From Candidatus Woesearchaeota archaeon (GTDB lineage: Archaea; Nanobdellota; Nanobdellia; Woesearchaeales; GW2011-AR9): a stretch of DNA of 52,196 nt. Below the pieces are notes generated by a model. The model ran no database searches. It had not been told where the DNA came from and saw only the letters and a list, made by a program, of their open reading frames with translations. The stretch spans positions 1 through 52,196 of the forward strand of contig JACPND010000023.1 of NCBI GenBank assembly GCA_016185625.1, given 5' to 3'. Both the position numbers and the translations under genes were made by a program. The stretch's first letter is position 1. Each line of letters begins with the position of its first letter. Shown here in pieces: positions 7,861 to 17,372 of this stretch.

Positions 7861-8466
7861 ATGGATCCGTTTGAGCTGAAAAAAGAGCAACTGAAATTAG
7901 CGCCCAAGGTGGAGCTGCGCGATGGTTTTACTACCATCAGGACTATCGGAGGAGCCGAAGTGATGCAGGCGGGGAATTCTCTCCTGTGCGCCGTGGTAGT
8001 CTGCGAATTCCCTTCGATGAAACTTCTGGAATACAAAAGATATCTTCTTTCAGATCCCCTGCCCTATCGTCCGGGATTTGAAGCCTATCGGGAAATGCCC
8101 GCCATCATTGAAGCATATAATCAACTAGAGCAGGAGCCGGATGTCTTGCTGGTGAAAGGAGCAGGTGTGAATCATCCTCAGCGATTCGGGATAGCCTCGC
8201 ATTTAGGACTGGTATTGAATCATCCGACGATTGGTGTGGACGACAAATGTTTGTGGGGAAAAGTGGAGAAAGGAAAGATAATCTTAGAGAGTGAGATCGT
8301 CGGCTTTGAAATCACCACGCGGGAATTTTCCAACCCGATATATGCCGCGCCGGGGCATCTGATTTCTTTAGGATCGGCATTGAATATTATTTTGCAGTCG
8401 GTGCAGCCGCCGCACAAGATGCCGGAGCCGCTGCATCTGGCGAGGAAGATGGCACGAAAGAGGTGA
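7861..8466 (+). CDS. nfi: Endonuclease V homologue with altered acidic residues
   Basis: 201 residues from the ATG at 7861 (frame open from 7840). The TATA box at 7815-7823 would start transcription near 7845, and GGTGG precedes the 7861 ATG, so I chose that one. The EndoV fold is clear: PYRPGFEAYREMPAI with Glu78, VNHPQRFGIASHLG, PTIGV and APGHLISL with His166. However, the first catalytic Asp (usually GVD) is Glu33 (GGAE), and the Asp of the DG.G motif is Lys99 (VKGAG). Family members nick DNA or RNA 3' of deoxyinosine; these changes could reduce or redirect catalysis. Confidence 0.8.
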   Translation: MDPFELKKEQLKLAPKVELRDGFTTIRTIGGAEVMQAGNSLLCAVVVCEFPSMKLLEYKRYLLSDPLPYRPGFEAYREMPAIIEAYNQLEQEPDVLLVKGAGVNHPQRFGIASHLGLVLNHPTIGVDDKCLWGKVEKGKIILESEIVGFEITTREFSNPIYAAPGHLISLGSALNIILQSVQPPHKMPEPLHLARKMARKR

Positions 8467-8532
8467 AAGAGGAAGAGTTGATTGGAAGTGCATCCCAGCA
8501 CCAACGATATTTCGTTTAAACCATCGCTTTTT

Positions 8533-9066
8533 CTACGACTTTTCTCTTTTCCAGTCCACAAATGAGTCTTTCTTCCTGTTGATGAAGAAGAGAATAGCCA
8601 AGAAAGTCACTACTAGTACCCCAAAGCCTAATTTGCTGTTTGTGTCAAAATAAATCATCGTTGCGCTGAACGTAGCAATAGTGCTGCCTAGGAACAGACC
8701 CATCATGACGCTATCCTGCAGCTTGGGCACAAATAAGGCCATCAGCAAGACAGCCAGATTGAACAGCACAATAAAAAGATACTTTGGCCCTTCATAGGCT
8801 CGTTTTTCTTCCTCCCAGATACGCTGTTTCTCCTGCTGCTGCTCCTGGCACTGAGCACGTTTTACGTCAATCGCCTGCTGCTGCACATCCGTCAATGTAT
8901 CTGACGTGGCAGGAGAGGAATACTTATTATAACAATCATCGTAAGGACCCTGATAATACGAATTTATCCCCGTGTATTTCGGGAAAAACACATTCGATCC
9001 CAGAAAGACCATGGGCACATATATCAATGCAATAATAAACACATAGAACAGTTTGGTCCAGTTCAT
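8533..9066 (-). CDS. Membrane protein with a coiled extracytoplasmic loop, unknown
   Basis: 177 residues. A first TM helix (about 5-24) is followed by a polar, Gln/Glu-rich helical segment (about 35-90) and three further TM helices (about 95-112, 118-138, 146-163), ending in a basic tail. TATA at about 9088-9097 is centred 27 nt before the ATG, so probably leaderless. No family recognised. It follows leuS on the same strand but has its own promoter. Confidence 0.6.
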   Translation of the reverse strand: MNWTKLFYVFIIALIYVPMVFLGSNVFFPKYTGINSYYQGPYDDCYNKYSSPATSDTLTDVQQQAIDVKRAQCQEQQQEKQRIWEEEKRAYEGPKYLFIVLFNLAVLLMALFVPKLQDSVMMGLFLGSTIATFSATMIYFDTNSKLGFGVLVVTFLAILFFINRKKDSFVDWKREKS

Positions 9067-9098
9067 AACGTATGAGAATTACTGCTAGTTTATAATTC

Positions 9099-11912
9099 TT
9101 ACTCTACCAAAATCCCTACTTTCCCCGGAATGGCCGATCTAGCTTTAGGATGAGTCGAATCCTCTGCCAGCACCATCTCTATCTTACACTGAAACTCATC
9201 TTCCATGAAGGTCTTGGCGTCTTCCATCACTTTTCTCTCTGCGTCCTGGCTGGTGACTAACGCCGGAATCCGGGAAGGATCTTTAACGATATTCGCCACG
9301 ATGGTACTGATTTCTTTGCCTTTGAGTTTCAGGGTTTCCTGTTCCAGCACTTTTTTCATGATTTCGCCGATGTTACGCGTGACATTTAATTCTTTGTGCA
9401 ATACCAGAAATAATTCGTACAGCCAGCTTTCAGCTACAAATAAGGTGAATTTTTGCGGCTTTTCAATTTTCGCCAATTTTAATACGGTACGCATGCCGTC
9501 CATGGTTGTTTGAATAAAATGCTCAGCCTGTTCTTCTTTAAGGTTGATCTGCGTCTCCTGGTGATGCGGCCAGGAAGAGATAGAAACAAGACCTTTTTCA
9601 GGATTTAACTCTTCACTCAAATGCGGCGTAATGGGATTCATGAGCTTGACCCAATCAGAAAGCACCTGTTGTACGGTCGTTTTGTTTGATCCGCCTCTCC
9701 GCACATACCAGCGGAAATCATCGTAGATGGCAAAATAGGCCAACGATACCAATTCCCGGAGGTCATATTCGCGCATAGCATTATTGATTCTCTTGACATT
9801 TTGATGGAATCGCGAGACCAGCCAATCATCAATGGGCTGATGCTTTCCGGTAAGCTTATTCAGCTGCTCCGCCAACAGATAAATTCGTTCCAGGCTGCTC
9901 TTGCAATTGAAGACGAGCTCTTCATTCCAGACAATATCAACGTGGGGAGAGCCGCTCTGTGCGTAATACAGGCGCATCGCATCAACACCATATTTCTCAA
10001 TGGCCTTCGGGATCGGTTCAGCTCCCCCTTTGCTTTTGGAAATTTTGGCCCCTTTACCAGTCACCCACCAATTGACGAAGATGCCGCGAGGCCATTTCTC
10101 TTCCGGAAGAATGGCGATGTGATTCATGATGAAGACCGGAAAATGGACCGTCTGATGTTCCTTCCCGCCTAAATTAAGGTCGAGAGGATAAAAATATTCA
10201 AATTCCTGGCTGATCTCTTTCCACTCGGGCTTGCCGGCTCCTTTTCTGAGGAAGACGTAATCAAAGAATTCTTCGCTAAGATCATCGGCTTTTAATTTTC
10301 CGGCATTAACAAATTTTGAGACGATGTAATACACAGGATAAAGCGTAGAATCACTGATGGGCTCAATGATCCATTTTTCGTCAAATGGAAATTTGCTGCC
10401 AAGCCAATTACCGAGGCGGGCGCAGGCGCGATCGGTAAACCATTCGATAATCGCGGGAAGATTCTGATAGTATTCATGAGGGAAGATGCGCATTTCTTTA
10501 GCCTGCTCTTTACTGCGCTCGGTGAGTTCCGGATCAGAATATTTAATGAACCATTGATCATCGATGCGCTGGATAATCACTTTATGTCCCAAGCGGCAGA
10601 TGACTTCTTCGCTGAGATCGTGAAATACATCGGCTTTTTTGGCCTGAAGTAATTCTGCTTTGATGAGTTCCTTCGCTTCTTCAACCCGCTTGTTGGCGAA
10701 CTGGCCGGCGGCTTCACGCATCACGCCCGTGTGATAGCCGGCTTTGTAGATCTCTTTGGTGGCTTCTTCTAAGCGAGGATCATCGAGAGAGGCGATGTTC
10801 AACTTTTCTACGATTTCCTTTGCGGGAAAATCACCATATCCTTTAGTCTGAATGATGGGGATGAGCTTGATCTCTCTTATTTCAGGACTATTCAATCCAT
10901 ACCGTTCGCATTCCTGCTCGTCTGACTGCAATAATTTCAGCGCAAGATAATCGTACGGCGCATCGCTGGGAACGCTGGTCACGATGCCCGTTCCGACATC
11001 CGGAGTGCAGAAACTGCTGGGCAGGATGTTGATTCCCTTATTGATTCCCGGCGCAAGTGCCTTTTTTCCAAGATAGGATTTAATGTCGACATCCTCTTTC
11101 AAGATAACGTCATCTTTTTGATAGGGCAGCTTTTCTGCCGCCGGCTTGCTGAGGATCCAGTTTTCCCCGTTGACTTCCACGCGAACATATTTTGCTTCAG
11201 GATTGACCCAGAGATTAGTCTGGCCGAAAATAGTTTCCGGACGAAGCGTTGCGGCAACCAGATAATCGTCGCCGATTTTGAATTTCAGAACTGTATATTC
11301 CTGTTTTTCGGCATTCCCCCCTTTGGAAATGTCTGTTTCTGATGGATCGACAGCGACTGGCCCGCAGACAGGGCACGCGGTGGCAAAGTATGGTTTCTGG
11401 ACTAACAGGTCTTTCTGCATCAGTTTTTTGAATTGCCATTGGATGAATCTTTCGTAATCCGGGAAGGTTGTACAGGTAAAACGATCCCAATCACAAAGGA
11501 AACCGAATTTCTTCCAGTAGTCCTCGACATAGATATTGTTGAAGTATTCGATGACCTTTTGCGGATCGGCAAGTTCTTTTATTTTAGTTTCAGGACAGCC
11601 GTTGTTCTGGAGATACTCAATCCAGTCCGGATCGCGCTGTTTTACTTTATTGGCAAAAGCTAAAGCCTGATTCCCGGACGCGTGCGTCCCTACGGGAAAT
11701 AATACCTCTTTGCCATTCAGGCGTTCGTAACGGCAGATGGCGTCGGTGTAGGAAAATCCGCGCATATGGCCGACATGCAGGAAGCCGGAAATGCCGGGAT
11801 AGGCGAAGATCATGAAGAATTTCTCCTTGCCCTTTTTGACCGACGCTTGGCCCAGTTCTGCCTTCTGCCAGGCGTTCTGCCATTTGGTCTGGATTTTAAG
11901 CCAATCGAACAT
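9099..11912 (-). CDS. leuS: Leucyl-tRNA synthetase, archaeal/eukaryotic type
   Basis: 937 residues, the normal size. The HIGH signature is HVGH (46-49), and the KMSKS signature is KISKSKGG near residue 620. The large CP1 editing insertion lies between them (TLRPETIFGQTNLWVNPEA), and the C-terminal part carries the anticodon-binding helical bundle and an archaeal-type tail. TTTAAAAAC about 25 nt before the ATG supports this start. It charges tRNA-Leu in the cytoplasm. Confidence 0.96.
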   Translation of the reverse strand: MFDWLKIQTKWQNAWQKAELGQASVKKGKEKFFMIFAYPGISGFLHVGHMRGFSYTDAICRYERLNGKEVLFPVGTHASGNQALAFANKVKQRDPDWIEYLQNNGCPETKIKELADPQKVIEYFNNIYVEDYWKKFGFLCDWDRFTCTTFPDYERFIQWQFKKLMQKDLLVQKPYFATACPVCGPVAVDPSETDISKGGNAEKQEYTVLKFKIGDDYLVAATLRPETIFGQTNLWVNPEAKYVRVEVNGENWILSKPAAEKLPYQKDDVILKEDVDIKSYLGKKALAPGINKGINILPSSFCTPDVGTGIVTSVPSDAPYDYLALKLLQSDEQECERYGLNSPEIREIKLIPIIQTKGYGDFPAKEIVEKLNIASLDDPRLEEATKEIYKAGYHTGVMREAAGQFANKRVEEAKELIKAELLQAKKADVFHDLSEEVICRLGHKVIIQRIDDQWFIKYSDPELTERSKEQAKEMRIFPHEYYQNLPAIIEWFTDRACARLGNWLGSKFPFDEKWIIEPISDSTLYPVYYIVSKFVNAGKLKADDLSEEFFDYVFLRKGAGKPEWKEISQEFEYFYPLDLNLGGKEHQTVHFPVFIMNHIAILPEEKWPRGIFVNWWVTGKGAKISKSKGGAEPIPKAIEKYGVDAMRLYYAQSGSPHVDIVWNEELVFNCKSSLERIYLLAEQLNKLTGKHQPIDDWLVSRFHQNVKRINNAMREYDLRELVSLAYFAIYDDFRWYVRRGGSNKTTVQQVLSDWVKLMNPITPHLSEELNPEKGLVSISSWPHHQETQINLKEEQAEHFIQTTMDGMRTVLKLAKIEKPQKFTLFVAESWLYELFLVLHKELNVTRNIGEIMKKVLEQETLKLKGKEISTIVANIVKDPSRIPALVTSQDAERKVMEDAKTFMEDEFQCKIEMVLAEDSTHPKARSAIPGKVGILVE

Positions 11913-12052
11913 TCTCCGGAGAATGGGAAGGGTGTTTTTAAAGGTTATTGCATCTAATTTGTTTTTACTTTAAGGATTAGTATTTGAAAGATTACGGTAT
12001 GAATTGAAAACCGAATTATTTATATAACCATCTCTCCTTCTTCCTAATAAAA

Positions 12053-13399
12053 ATGATCAGAAAAGAATGGTTGATATTGATTACTTTATTCTTTTTATTA
12101 GTAGGATGTTCTAAAGTTGTTGTCTGTAACGAACCTTATGTCATAATGGGCACGGGTTGCTGCTTGGATCAGAATGGCAACAATATATGTGATAAGGATG
12201 AAAGCAACACTAGCGAAGAACAGAAAAGTGCAGCAAAAAAAGAGACATCAACAACAGATAGTCAAGAACAGAAAAATATAGTAAAAAATGAGATACTGGA
12301 TTACACAAGTTACAACCTTAATGAACTGAAAGGCGACCTTAACTCCATTCTCGGAAGTGAATATAGTTGGGAGGAAGATAGTAGCGATCTAGGATTTTAC
12401 AATTCAAATCATCTAAAATTGTATGCCATACAAGAACCTGACGAGGGCATTATCAGTTCTCAAGAATTTTATGAACGGTTCTCAGCCAAAAAATGGACTG
12501 GCTATTTACATTTTCTCAACCAAAAAAATATGGGACTGTTACAGCCAGAGTTAGATAAAAAAAGTTTTAGCTCAGAAGAAAAATATAGGGAATATATCAT
12601 TTATAGGATTACTGTTGAACAAACGATCCGTGAAAAAGTAATTGACGTTGGAAATGGAAAAGTAATGGAATACCAATTACTTAACTGGAAGTTTGATAAT
12701 AATGGATACTTTGAAGGGGTATGGGAAAATACCCTTCTCATTTACAAAATCTATTGTTCTCCTGATAAAATTATCTATATACGTCCAGGAGGGGATATGC
12801 TGGGGATGAGTATGTCTGAAGCAAAGAGATCAGAAGTATACAACAATTGGGAGAGTACAGTTCTGTTTGTAAGAAAAAAAATGTTAAATCTATCCAATAG
12901 AATTCTCCAAGAATGTCCTGTTGATAAAGATTTTTTTAGCAATTTTCCTGAGAACGAGTTTAAGAGTTCTAAAACTTTCTATTATTATAAGCCTGTTGCT
13001 CTAGAACAATTTTGGAAGTTGTCTACTGACGTATCCGCCAAAGTTGGACCAGCAAAGAACTATGATGGGAATGTTATAGAAAGCAAGTATACCCTAGAGC
13101 AGATTGATATAATTTTTAATAATAATGATGCCTTTGATATTCAAGACAATTTATTTTTAGATATTAAAACCATTGCAGATAGTAAAGAAGAAGAGGATTT
13201 TGTATCCGAGAAAAAGATGGGTTACTTTCTAAAAGTAAATGAACCTCTTCCTGTAAGTATTGATCACTCTTTAGCAAAGCCACAGTTTTCTGATAACCTC
13301 TCTATTCATGTTTCATTATATGTCCAAGAGAAAGGTAAGGCACCTATAAGACCAACAGATTATGTTCTTTTTACTAACAATACTCTTGTTAAAAAATAG
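12053..13399 (+). CDS. Secreted lipoprotein with a Ca-binding-like loop
   Basis: 448 residues. A signal peptide with lipobox LLVGC (Cys19) indicates a lipid-anchored extracellular protein. Residues 39-50 (DQNGNNICDKDE) resemble a calcium-binding D.N.N..C loop as seen in dockerin or thrombospondin-3 repeats. A Ser/Thr/Lys/Glu-rich linker follows, then a large globular domain I do not recognise. TATA TTTATATAAC (12019-12028) is spaced for leaderless translation. The A/T-rich codon use differs from leuS and nreA. Confidence 0.68.
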   Translation: MIRKEWLILITLFFLLVGCSKVVVCNEPYVIMGTGCCLDQNGNNICDKDESNTSEEQKSAAKKETSTTDSQEQKNIVKNEILDYTSYNLNELKGDLNSILGSEYSWEEDSSDLGFYNSNHLKLYAIQEPDEGIISSQEFYERFSAKKWTGYLHFLNQKNMGLLQPELDKKSFSSEEKYREYIIYRITVEQTIREKVIDVGNGKVMEYQLLNWKFDNNGYFEGVWENTLLIYKIYCSPDKIIYIRPGGDMLGMSMSEAKRSEVYNNWESTVLFVRKKMLNLSNRILQECPVDKDFFSNFPENEFKSSKTFYYYKPVALEQFWKLSTDVSAKVGPAKNYDGNVIESKYTLEQIDIIFNNNDAFDIQDNLFLDIKTIADSKEEEDFVSEKKMGYFLKVNEPLPVSIDHSLAKPQFSDNLSIHVSLYVQEKGKAPIRPTDYVLFTNNTLVKK

Positions 13400-13514
13400 T
13401 CCATTCCAAAACATGTAGTTGAACACTTTAGGCTGCGGTTGTAATAGAATCGTTGGTGTCATTTTCTATTTTTTATCACATTAAATTTAAAAGAAAGCGG
13501 TATTATTATACGCC

Positions 13515-13784
13515 ATGCCTAAATATAAAATCATCTACGACCGCAAAAACTGCATCGGGGTCGGCTCCTGCGCCCTGCTGGCAGCAAAATTCTGGAAGAT
13601 GAATCCCGCCGATGACAAGGCGGATTTAGTGGACGGGAAGCAAAATGAGAAACAAAAGAAGGATGAAGTCTTTGAACTGGAGATTGATGAAAAAGATCTT
13701 CATCAGAATAAAGAGGCAGCCAGAAATTGTCCGGTGAACGTCATTAAGATTTTTGATGAGAAAGGGAAAGAGGTGACTTTATAA
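13515..13784 (+). CDS. Single-cluster ferredoxin, likely [3Fe-4S]
   Basis: 89 residues with the mono-cluster ferredoxin pattern C13-IGVGS-C19 ... N-C72-P. The usual second ligand (position 16 of a C-x2-C-x2-C motif) is Val, so only three Cys remain; this favours a [3Fe-4S] cluster or a non-Cys ligand. A 30-residue charged insertion separates the two halves. TTAAATTTAAAAG at about 13480 may be the promoter. An electron carrier; its partner is not evident in the window. Confidence 0.8.
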   Translation: MPKYKIIYDRKNCIGVGSCALLAAKFWKMNPADDKADLVDGKQNEKQKKDEVFELEIDEKDLHQNKEAARNCPVNVIKIFDEKGKEVTL

Positions 13785-13789
13785 TGGCC

Positions 13790-13962
13790 TTACATTCGTA
13801 CTGCGGAATTGTTTTCTCTAAGCTTCCTTTGCTCTTCTTCCCACTGTCTTCTTTTTTCTAAATAAACATAAAACTCTTCTCCAGATTCTGTAATTCTTAA
13901 TTCCGTTTTAGAGGTATAGCCAAAGTGGAGAACGCCTGAAATATATTTGTCTTGCTTTAATT
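13790..13962 (-). pseudogene. Fragment of a small charged protein gene
   Basis: The minus-strand frame reads a plausible C-terminal piece (GVLHFGYTSKTELRITESGE, then EEFYVYLEKRRQWEEEQRK) with no start codon; a TAA lies just upstream. An ATG in another frame (MEVKIKARQ) starts immediately before, so one frameshift would join them. It could be the end of a winged-helix-like gene. This is the only content I see between the ferredoxin and trm5. Confidence 0.35.
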
Positions 13963-14013
13963 TTTACTTCCATAAGATATTATGGAAATTGCTGATTTCA
14001 CTTACGCCGTTGG

Positions 14014-15069
14014 ATGTCACCTTTTCCAGATAGTTTTATAAAATTAAAACTCTTTCTTCCGGACATGTTAGCTGCCGAGACCGAATTGAAGAATGCCGAG
14101 AAAGTAAAGCAATACCTCTTCAACCATCATCTGCTCCATCCAGACTATCTGCTGGTCAAAGAGTTCGATCGGCTGTATTTTCCGCTGGCAAAGAAAGTCC
14201 ACGTGCCAAACGCCAAAGTCGTGAATACGAAATTCCCTTTTCCGGAAAAACAAAAGCCAGCGACAGTAGAAGAATTGCTGAAAGGAAAACTAACCTCCCT
14301 GGAGCTGGCCATAATCCCAAAATCACAGGAAGTCGTGGGCAAAATTCTGATTCTGGAAATCCCGGAACAGCTCCAGAAGAAAGAGCGTGCCATCGCCGAA
14401 GCGTATCTGAAGGCCAACAAACAGATAGAGACTGTTGTCAAGAAAGACGAAGCCCACAGCGGCGAATTCCGCACCAGAAAAGTAAAAGTCTTGGCGGGAA
14501 AAAATACCAAAGAGACCATCCATCATGAAAATGGCATCGACCTGAAAGTGCATTTAGAAGATACTTATTTCACTTCCCGGCTCGCCAGCGAGCGCTTGCG
14601 AATCGCCAAAAAAGTCAAAAAAGGCGAACGCGTACTAGTGATGTTCGCGGGTGTCGGGCCGTATGCTTTAGTCATCGGCAAAAATGCCCAGCCAAAAGTG
14701 ATCTATGCTGTGGAAATCAACCCCCGAGCCCATCGTTACCTCGTGGATAACGTAGCGTTAAATCATCTGAACAAAAAAATAAGCGTATTTCTGGGCGATG
14801 TCCGTACAGTGGTTCCGAAACTTTCCGGTAAATTTGACCGCATCGTCATGCCTTTGCCCAGAACCGGAGAGCAATTTCTAGACCTCGCGCTCAAAAAATC
14901 CAGAAAATGGGCCAGAATCCATCTCTATGCCTTTCTTGCAGAAGAAGATATCAAAAAAGAAGCAAGAAAAATAAAAGAAAAGTACAAAAATGTTCGTGTT
15001 CTGCGAGCCGTCACCTGCGGACAATTCTCACCCAGAGTACGCCGAGTTTGCTTTGACTTGGCACGTTAA
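14014..15069 (+). CDS. trm5: tRNA (guanine37-N1)-methyltransferase Trm5
   Basis: 351 residues. The N-terminal D1-like part precedes a class I SAM methyltransferase core: motif [18 protein letters not shown] (from about residue 208), an acidic motif [10 protein letters not shown] and the Trm5 signature MPLPR near 278, followed by LHLYAF-like and VRRVCFDL ends. It forms m1G37 next to the anticodon, preventing frameshifting. It converges on and overlaps the cold-shock gene by 4 nt. The related TYW2 family is a less likely alternative. Confidence 0.88.
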   Translation: MSPFPDSFIKLKLFLPDMLAAETELKNAEKVKQYLFNHHLLHPDYLLVKEFDRLYFPLAKKVHVPNAKVVNTKFPFPEKQKPATVEELLKGKLTSLELAIIPKSQEVVGKILILEIPEQLQKKERAIAEAYLKANKQIETVVKKDEAHSGEFRTRKVKVLAGKNTKETIHHENGIDLKVHLEDTYFTSRLASERLRIAKKVKKGERVLVMFAGVGPYALVIGKNAQPKVIYAVEINPRAHRYLVDNVALNHLNKKISVFLGDVRTVVPKLSGKFDRIVMPLPRTGEQFLDLALKKSRKWARIHLYAFLAEEDIKKEARKIKEKYKNVRVLRAVTCGQFSPRVRRVCFDLAR

Positions 15070-15284
15070 TTGCTTGAACCGCTATCACTAGCGCCTAACA
15101 CCTGCACGTTAACTGCCTTGGGACCGCGATCGCCTTCTTGCGCATCAAACGAGACCTTGTCGCCTTCTTTCAGGAAGACGCCTTGAGGCAGTGCACTAAA
15201 ATGCACAAAGTAGTCTTTTCCATCTTCTCCGCTGACGAAGCCGAAGCCTTTCATGCGGTTGAAGAACTTTACTGTTCCTTCCAT
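15066..15284 (-). CDS. Cold-shock domain protein
   Basis: 72 residues from the ATG at 15284, chosen because GGAGGA lies 7 nt upstream; an in-frame ATG at 15305 lacks this. The RNP1 motif KGFGFV and RNP2 motif YFVHFSAL of the single OB-fold CSD are clear. A TATA-like TATTTATAAATA lies about 75 nt upstream, giving a leader of about 50 nt. This family is bacterial in origin and occurs in only some archaea; it binds single-stranded RNA or DNA. Confidence 0.92.
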   Translation of the reverse strand: MEGTVKFFNRMKGFGFVSGEDGKDYFVHFSALPQGVFLKEGDKVSFDAQEGDRGPKAVNVQVLGASDSGSSN

Positions 15285-15380
15285 TTTGTTTCCTCCTAAC
15301 TCCAAGAAAGAGGGGTACTCTTTACTTAGGTTACTGTAAAGCTTAAAAAGGGTCTCTATTTATAAATATTTAGGAAAAAG

Positions 15381-15598
15381 GGCACTATCCAAAACACAAA
15401 GTGAAGAAACTATACTTCACTGGTGCACAGATGAGGTCGTTGCCTCATCTCGTGAGTGAGTGATGGCAGGCCGTCTGACCAACCAAAAACCAGATCCCTT
15501 TTAGGAGGTCTGAATGGTTTTTGGACATTAACTAGGGCATATTGTCCTTTTGATCAGACACTTACTGGCCAAGCCTCACCTACAAAACGGATAGTGCC
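15381..15598. ncRNA. Candidate structured RNA of about 218 nt, closed by a 10-bp stem
   Basis: GGCACTATCC (15381-15390) pairs perfectly with GGATAGTGCC (15589-15598). Inside, reading left to right: hairpin AGTGAAG/CTTCACT (loop AAACTATA), GGTGCACA, hairpin GATGAGG/CCTCATC (loop TCGTTG), GTCTGA/TCAGAC enclosing CCAAAAACCA/TGGTTTTTGG (itself holding CAGATC/GGTCTG), and GGACA/TGTCC. The two-hairpin/GGTGCACA part recurs at 32442-32492. It lies between csp and nreA. I could not assign it to RNase P, SRP or another known RNA; a DNA repeat element is possible. Confidence 0.5.
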
Positions 15599-15635
15599 TA
15601 CAAAAATCTTTAAGAGAAAGTATTCCTCCTACACC

Positions 15636-16829
15636 ATGCCCCTCCAGCGCATTGCATATAAAGACCTCGAACAATTCCCTCATCTTCAGATAAAACAAAA
15701 CTTCAAGCAAGAATTTGCCGGTTCAGCTCCCGCTCCGTTTATCGGGCGATTCGGCTATCCTCAGGTCAACATCGGCATCCTTAGTCCGCAAATCTCCGGA
15801 GACACGTCATTTTACGATTCGCCCAAGGGATGGAGCCGAGCCAAATTGCCGATTGATTCCATCGCCAGTCTACGATACGGCCTGGTAAATTCCCGCACCA
15901 CATGGAAGGTCAAACAAATCACTAATAATCAATTTCTGGAAATCTGCCAGGAAGTAGCCATGGCCGCAAAACCCGCAGAAGTGGAAGTGAAACTAAAAGA
16001 GCAGCCGAAATTAGAGCTTAAGCCAGATAGAGAAATCATTCCTTTTGGCCCGCAGAGCGAACTGCAGAAAGCCAGACTCACCAGCAACCCACGAGTTGAT
16101 ACACGAGTTGAGCGGGTGGTAGTGGATACCGATTTAAAAGCCAGCAATGGACTTCTCGACCTTTACCGCAAAGGATTTGAGGAGAATACGCTGACCAAAC
16201 TTCTCTCCGTTGGAACGCTGGGATTGAAGCAGAACCGCAAGTTAGTGCCGACCAGATGGTCAATCACGGCTGTCGATGATACCCTAGGCAAGCAATTGAT
16301 CCAGGAAATCAAAGATCTTCCTGTTGGCGAGTATCGCTGTTACTTTGGCGGAGCCTGGGGTAATTATTATCTTCTGCTCTTTTTTCCCGAAATCTGGAGT
16401 TTTGAATTATTTGAAACCTACATCGAGTACCAAGTCAATCCCTGGAGCAAGGCCGGAATGTTTTACAGTACAGACTACGAGGATTATAATGGGAGAAAAA
16501 AGTATGCAGAAGAATGTGCCGGCGGCTATTATGCCTGCCGTTTGCCGATTTTGGAAAAAATGAAAGAATTAAAGCGGCAGCAGAGTTGTCTCGCCTTGCG
16601 TTTCATTACGCCAGACTATAAAATTCCACTAGGCGTCTGGATCTGTCGGGAAGCGACAAGGGAGTCTATGAACAGCCAGCCGATTCAATTTGCATCAGAA
16701 GAGTTGATGCTGCGGTATGCTCGGGAATTGATACGGCGAAAATTCTCGTTTGATGCTGATTTGTTATTAAAAGAAAGTCGATTGCTAAAAAACAAAAAAC
16801 AGCAGAAGAAGTTAACCCAGTTCGCCTAA
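15636..16829 (+). CDS. nreA: Nre-family DNA repair protein
   Basis: 397 residues from the ATG at 15636. CTTTAAGAG is centred 25 nt upstream, and the 60 codons before it overlap the structured-RNA region. Nre hallmarks are PAPFIGRFGYPQVNIGILSP near the N-terminus, the long middle domain with ITAVDDTLGK and a C-terminal PCNA-interacting-like QKKLTQF. Most Nre proteins start with a Cys zinc finger that is not visible here, so this form seems to lack it. Archaeal NreA works with PCNA in repair of alkylation or crosslink-type damage. Confidence 0.82.
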   Translation: MPLQRIAYKDLEQFPHLQIKQNFKQEFAGSAPAPFIGRFGYPQVNIGILSPQISGDTSFYDSPKGWSRAKLPIDSIASLRYGLVNSRTTWKVKQITNNQFLEICQEVAMAAKPAEVEVKLKEQPKLELKPDREIIPFGPQSELQKARLTSNPRVDTRVERVVVDTDLKASNGLLDLYRKGFEENTLTKLLSVGTLGLKQNRKLVPTRWSITAVDDTLGKQLIQEIKDLPVGEYRCYFGGAWGNYYLLLFFPEIWSFELFETYIEYQVNPWSKAGMFYSTDYEDYNGRKKYAEECAGGYYACRLPILEKMKELKRQQSCLALRFITPDYKIPLGVWICREATRESMNSQPIQFASEELMLRYARELIRRKFSFDADLLLKESRLLKNKKQQKKLTQFA

Positions 16830-16889
16830 AAATCCTTCTCCTTCCGGAAAAGAAACCAAGAATTCTTTCCTCTCCACGTTTTTACTCTT

Positions 16890-17255
16890 TCAAGTGATAC
16901 GTACCACTCCAGTAACCTGAAACATTCTTAAGCATATTTCTTGCATCTCCAGCAGTGGATTCTTTTTCTTGAGACGGCCTATTTCTCTTTTCAGCGTCTC
17001 ATTTTCATTTTGTAACTGTTCAACCTCTTTTTGTGTTTCGTTCATTGTTCTATGAGAACCACTCTTCCTTATTTCTCTGACTTTTCCCTAGTTTTTAGTC
17101 ACTACATTTAATGCCACCAAAATTTTCTTTTGCTCTGGTTCAAGCGGAACATGAATACTCTACTGCAAATTAGAGGAGGAATCTCTTAATGTTACTTTAT
17201 ATCCATACTTCAATGGATCTAACGCCTCAATTGCCGAAATATTCAACTTTTTAGT
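16890..17255 (-). pseudogene. Decayed small gene with two in-frame amber codons; 3' part may still be a 51-residue coiled-coil protein
   Basis: One minus-strand frame stays protein-like from 17255 to the TGA at 16890-16892, broken only by TAG at 17160-17162 and TAG at 17088-17090. The pieces read KLNISAIEALDPLKYGYK..., then IHVPLEPEQKKILVALN, then after an ATG at 17045 MNETQKEVEQLQNENETLKR. The last piece is a 51-residue heptad-rich coiled coil that could be expressed alone. TAG is an ordinary stop elsewhere in the window, so decay is more likely than readthrough. The rest of 16830-17372 is empty. Confidence 0.45.
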
Positions 17256-17372
17256 TTATAATTGAGTAAAGAAAGTATCGCATACGCCAGATAACATATA
17301 GCTAATGTATCAAATATTCAAAAATAATTCACAATTACTATAGTGACCAAAAATCAATCAAAATTTAGGCAA

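Noticed and set aside
15456-15635. 60-codon N-terminal extension of nreA.
   Set aside because: It overlaps the structured element; a TATA-like box 25 nt before the ATG at 15636 supports the shorter form; the extension has no family similarity.
16890-17255. Pyrrolysine-containing protein.
   Set aside because: TAG ends ordinary genes in this window, no pyl genes are visible, and there is no start codon upstream of the first TAG.
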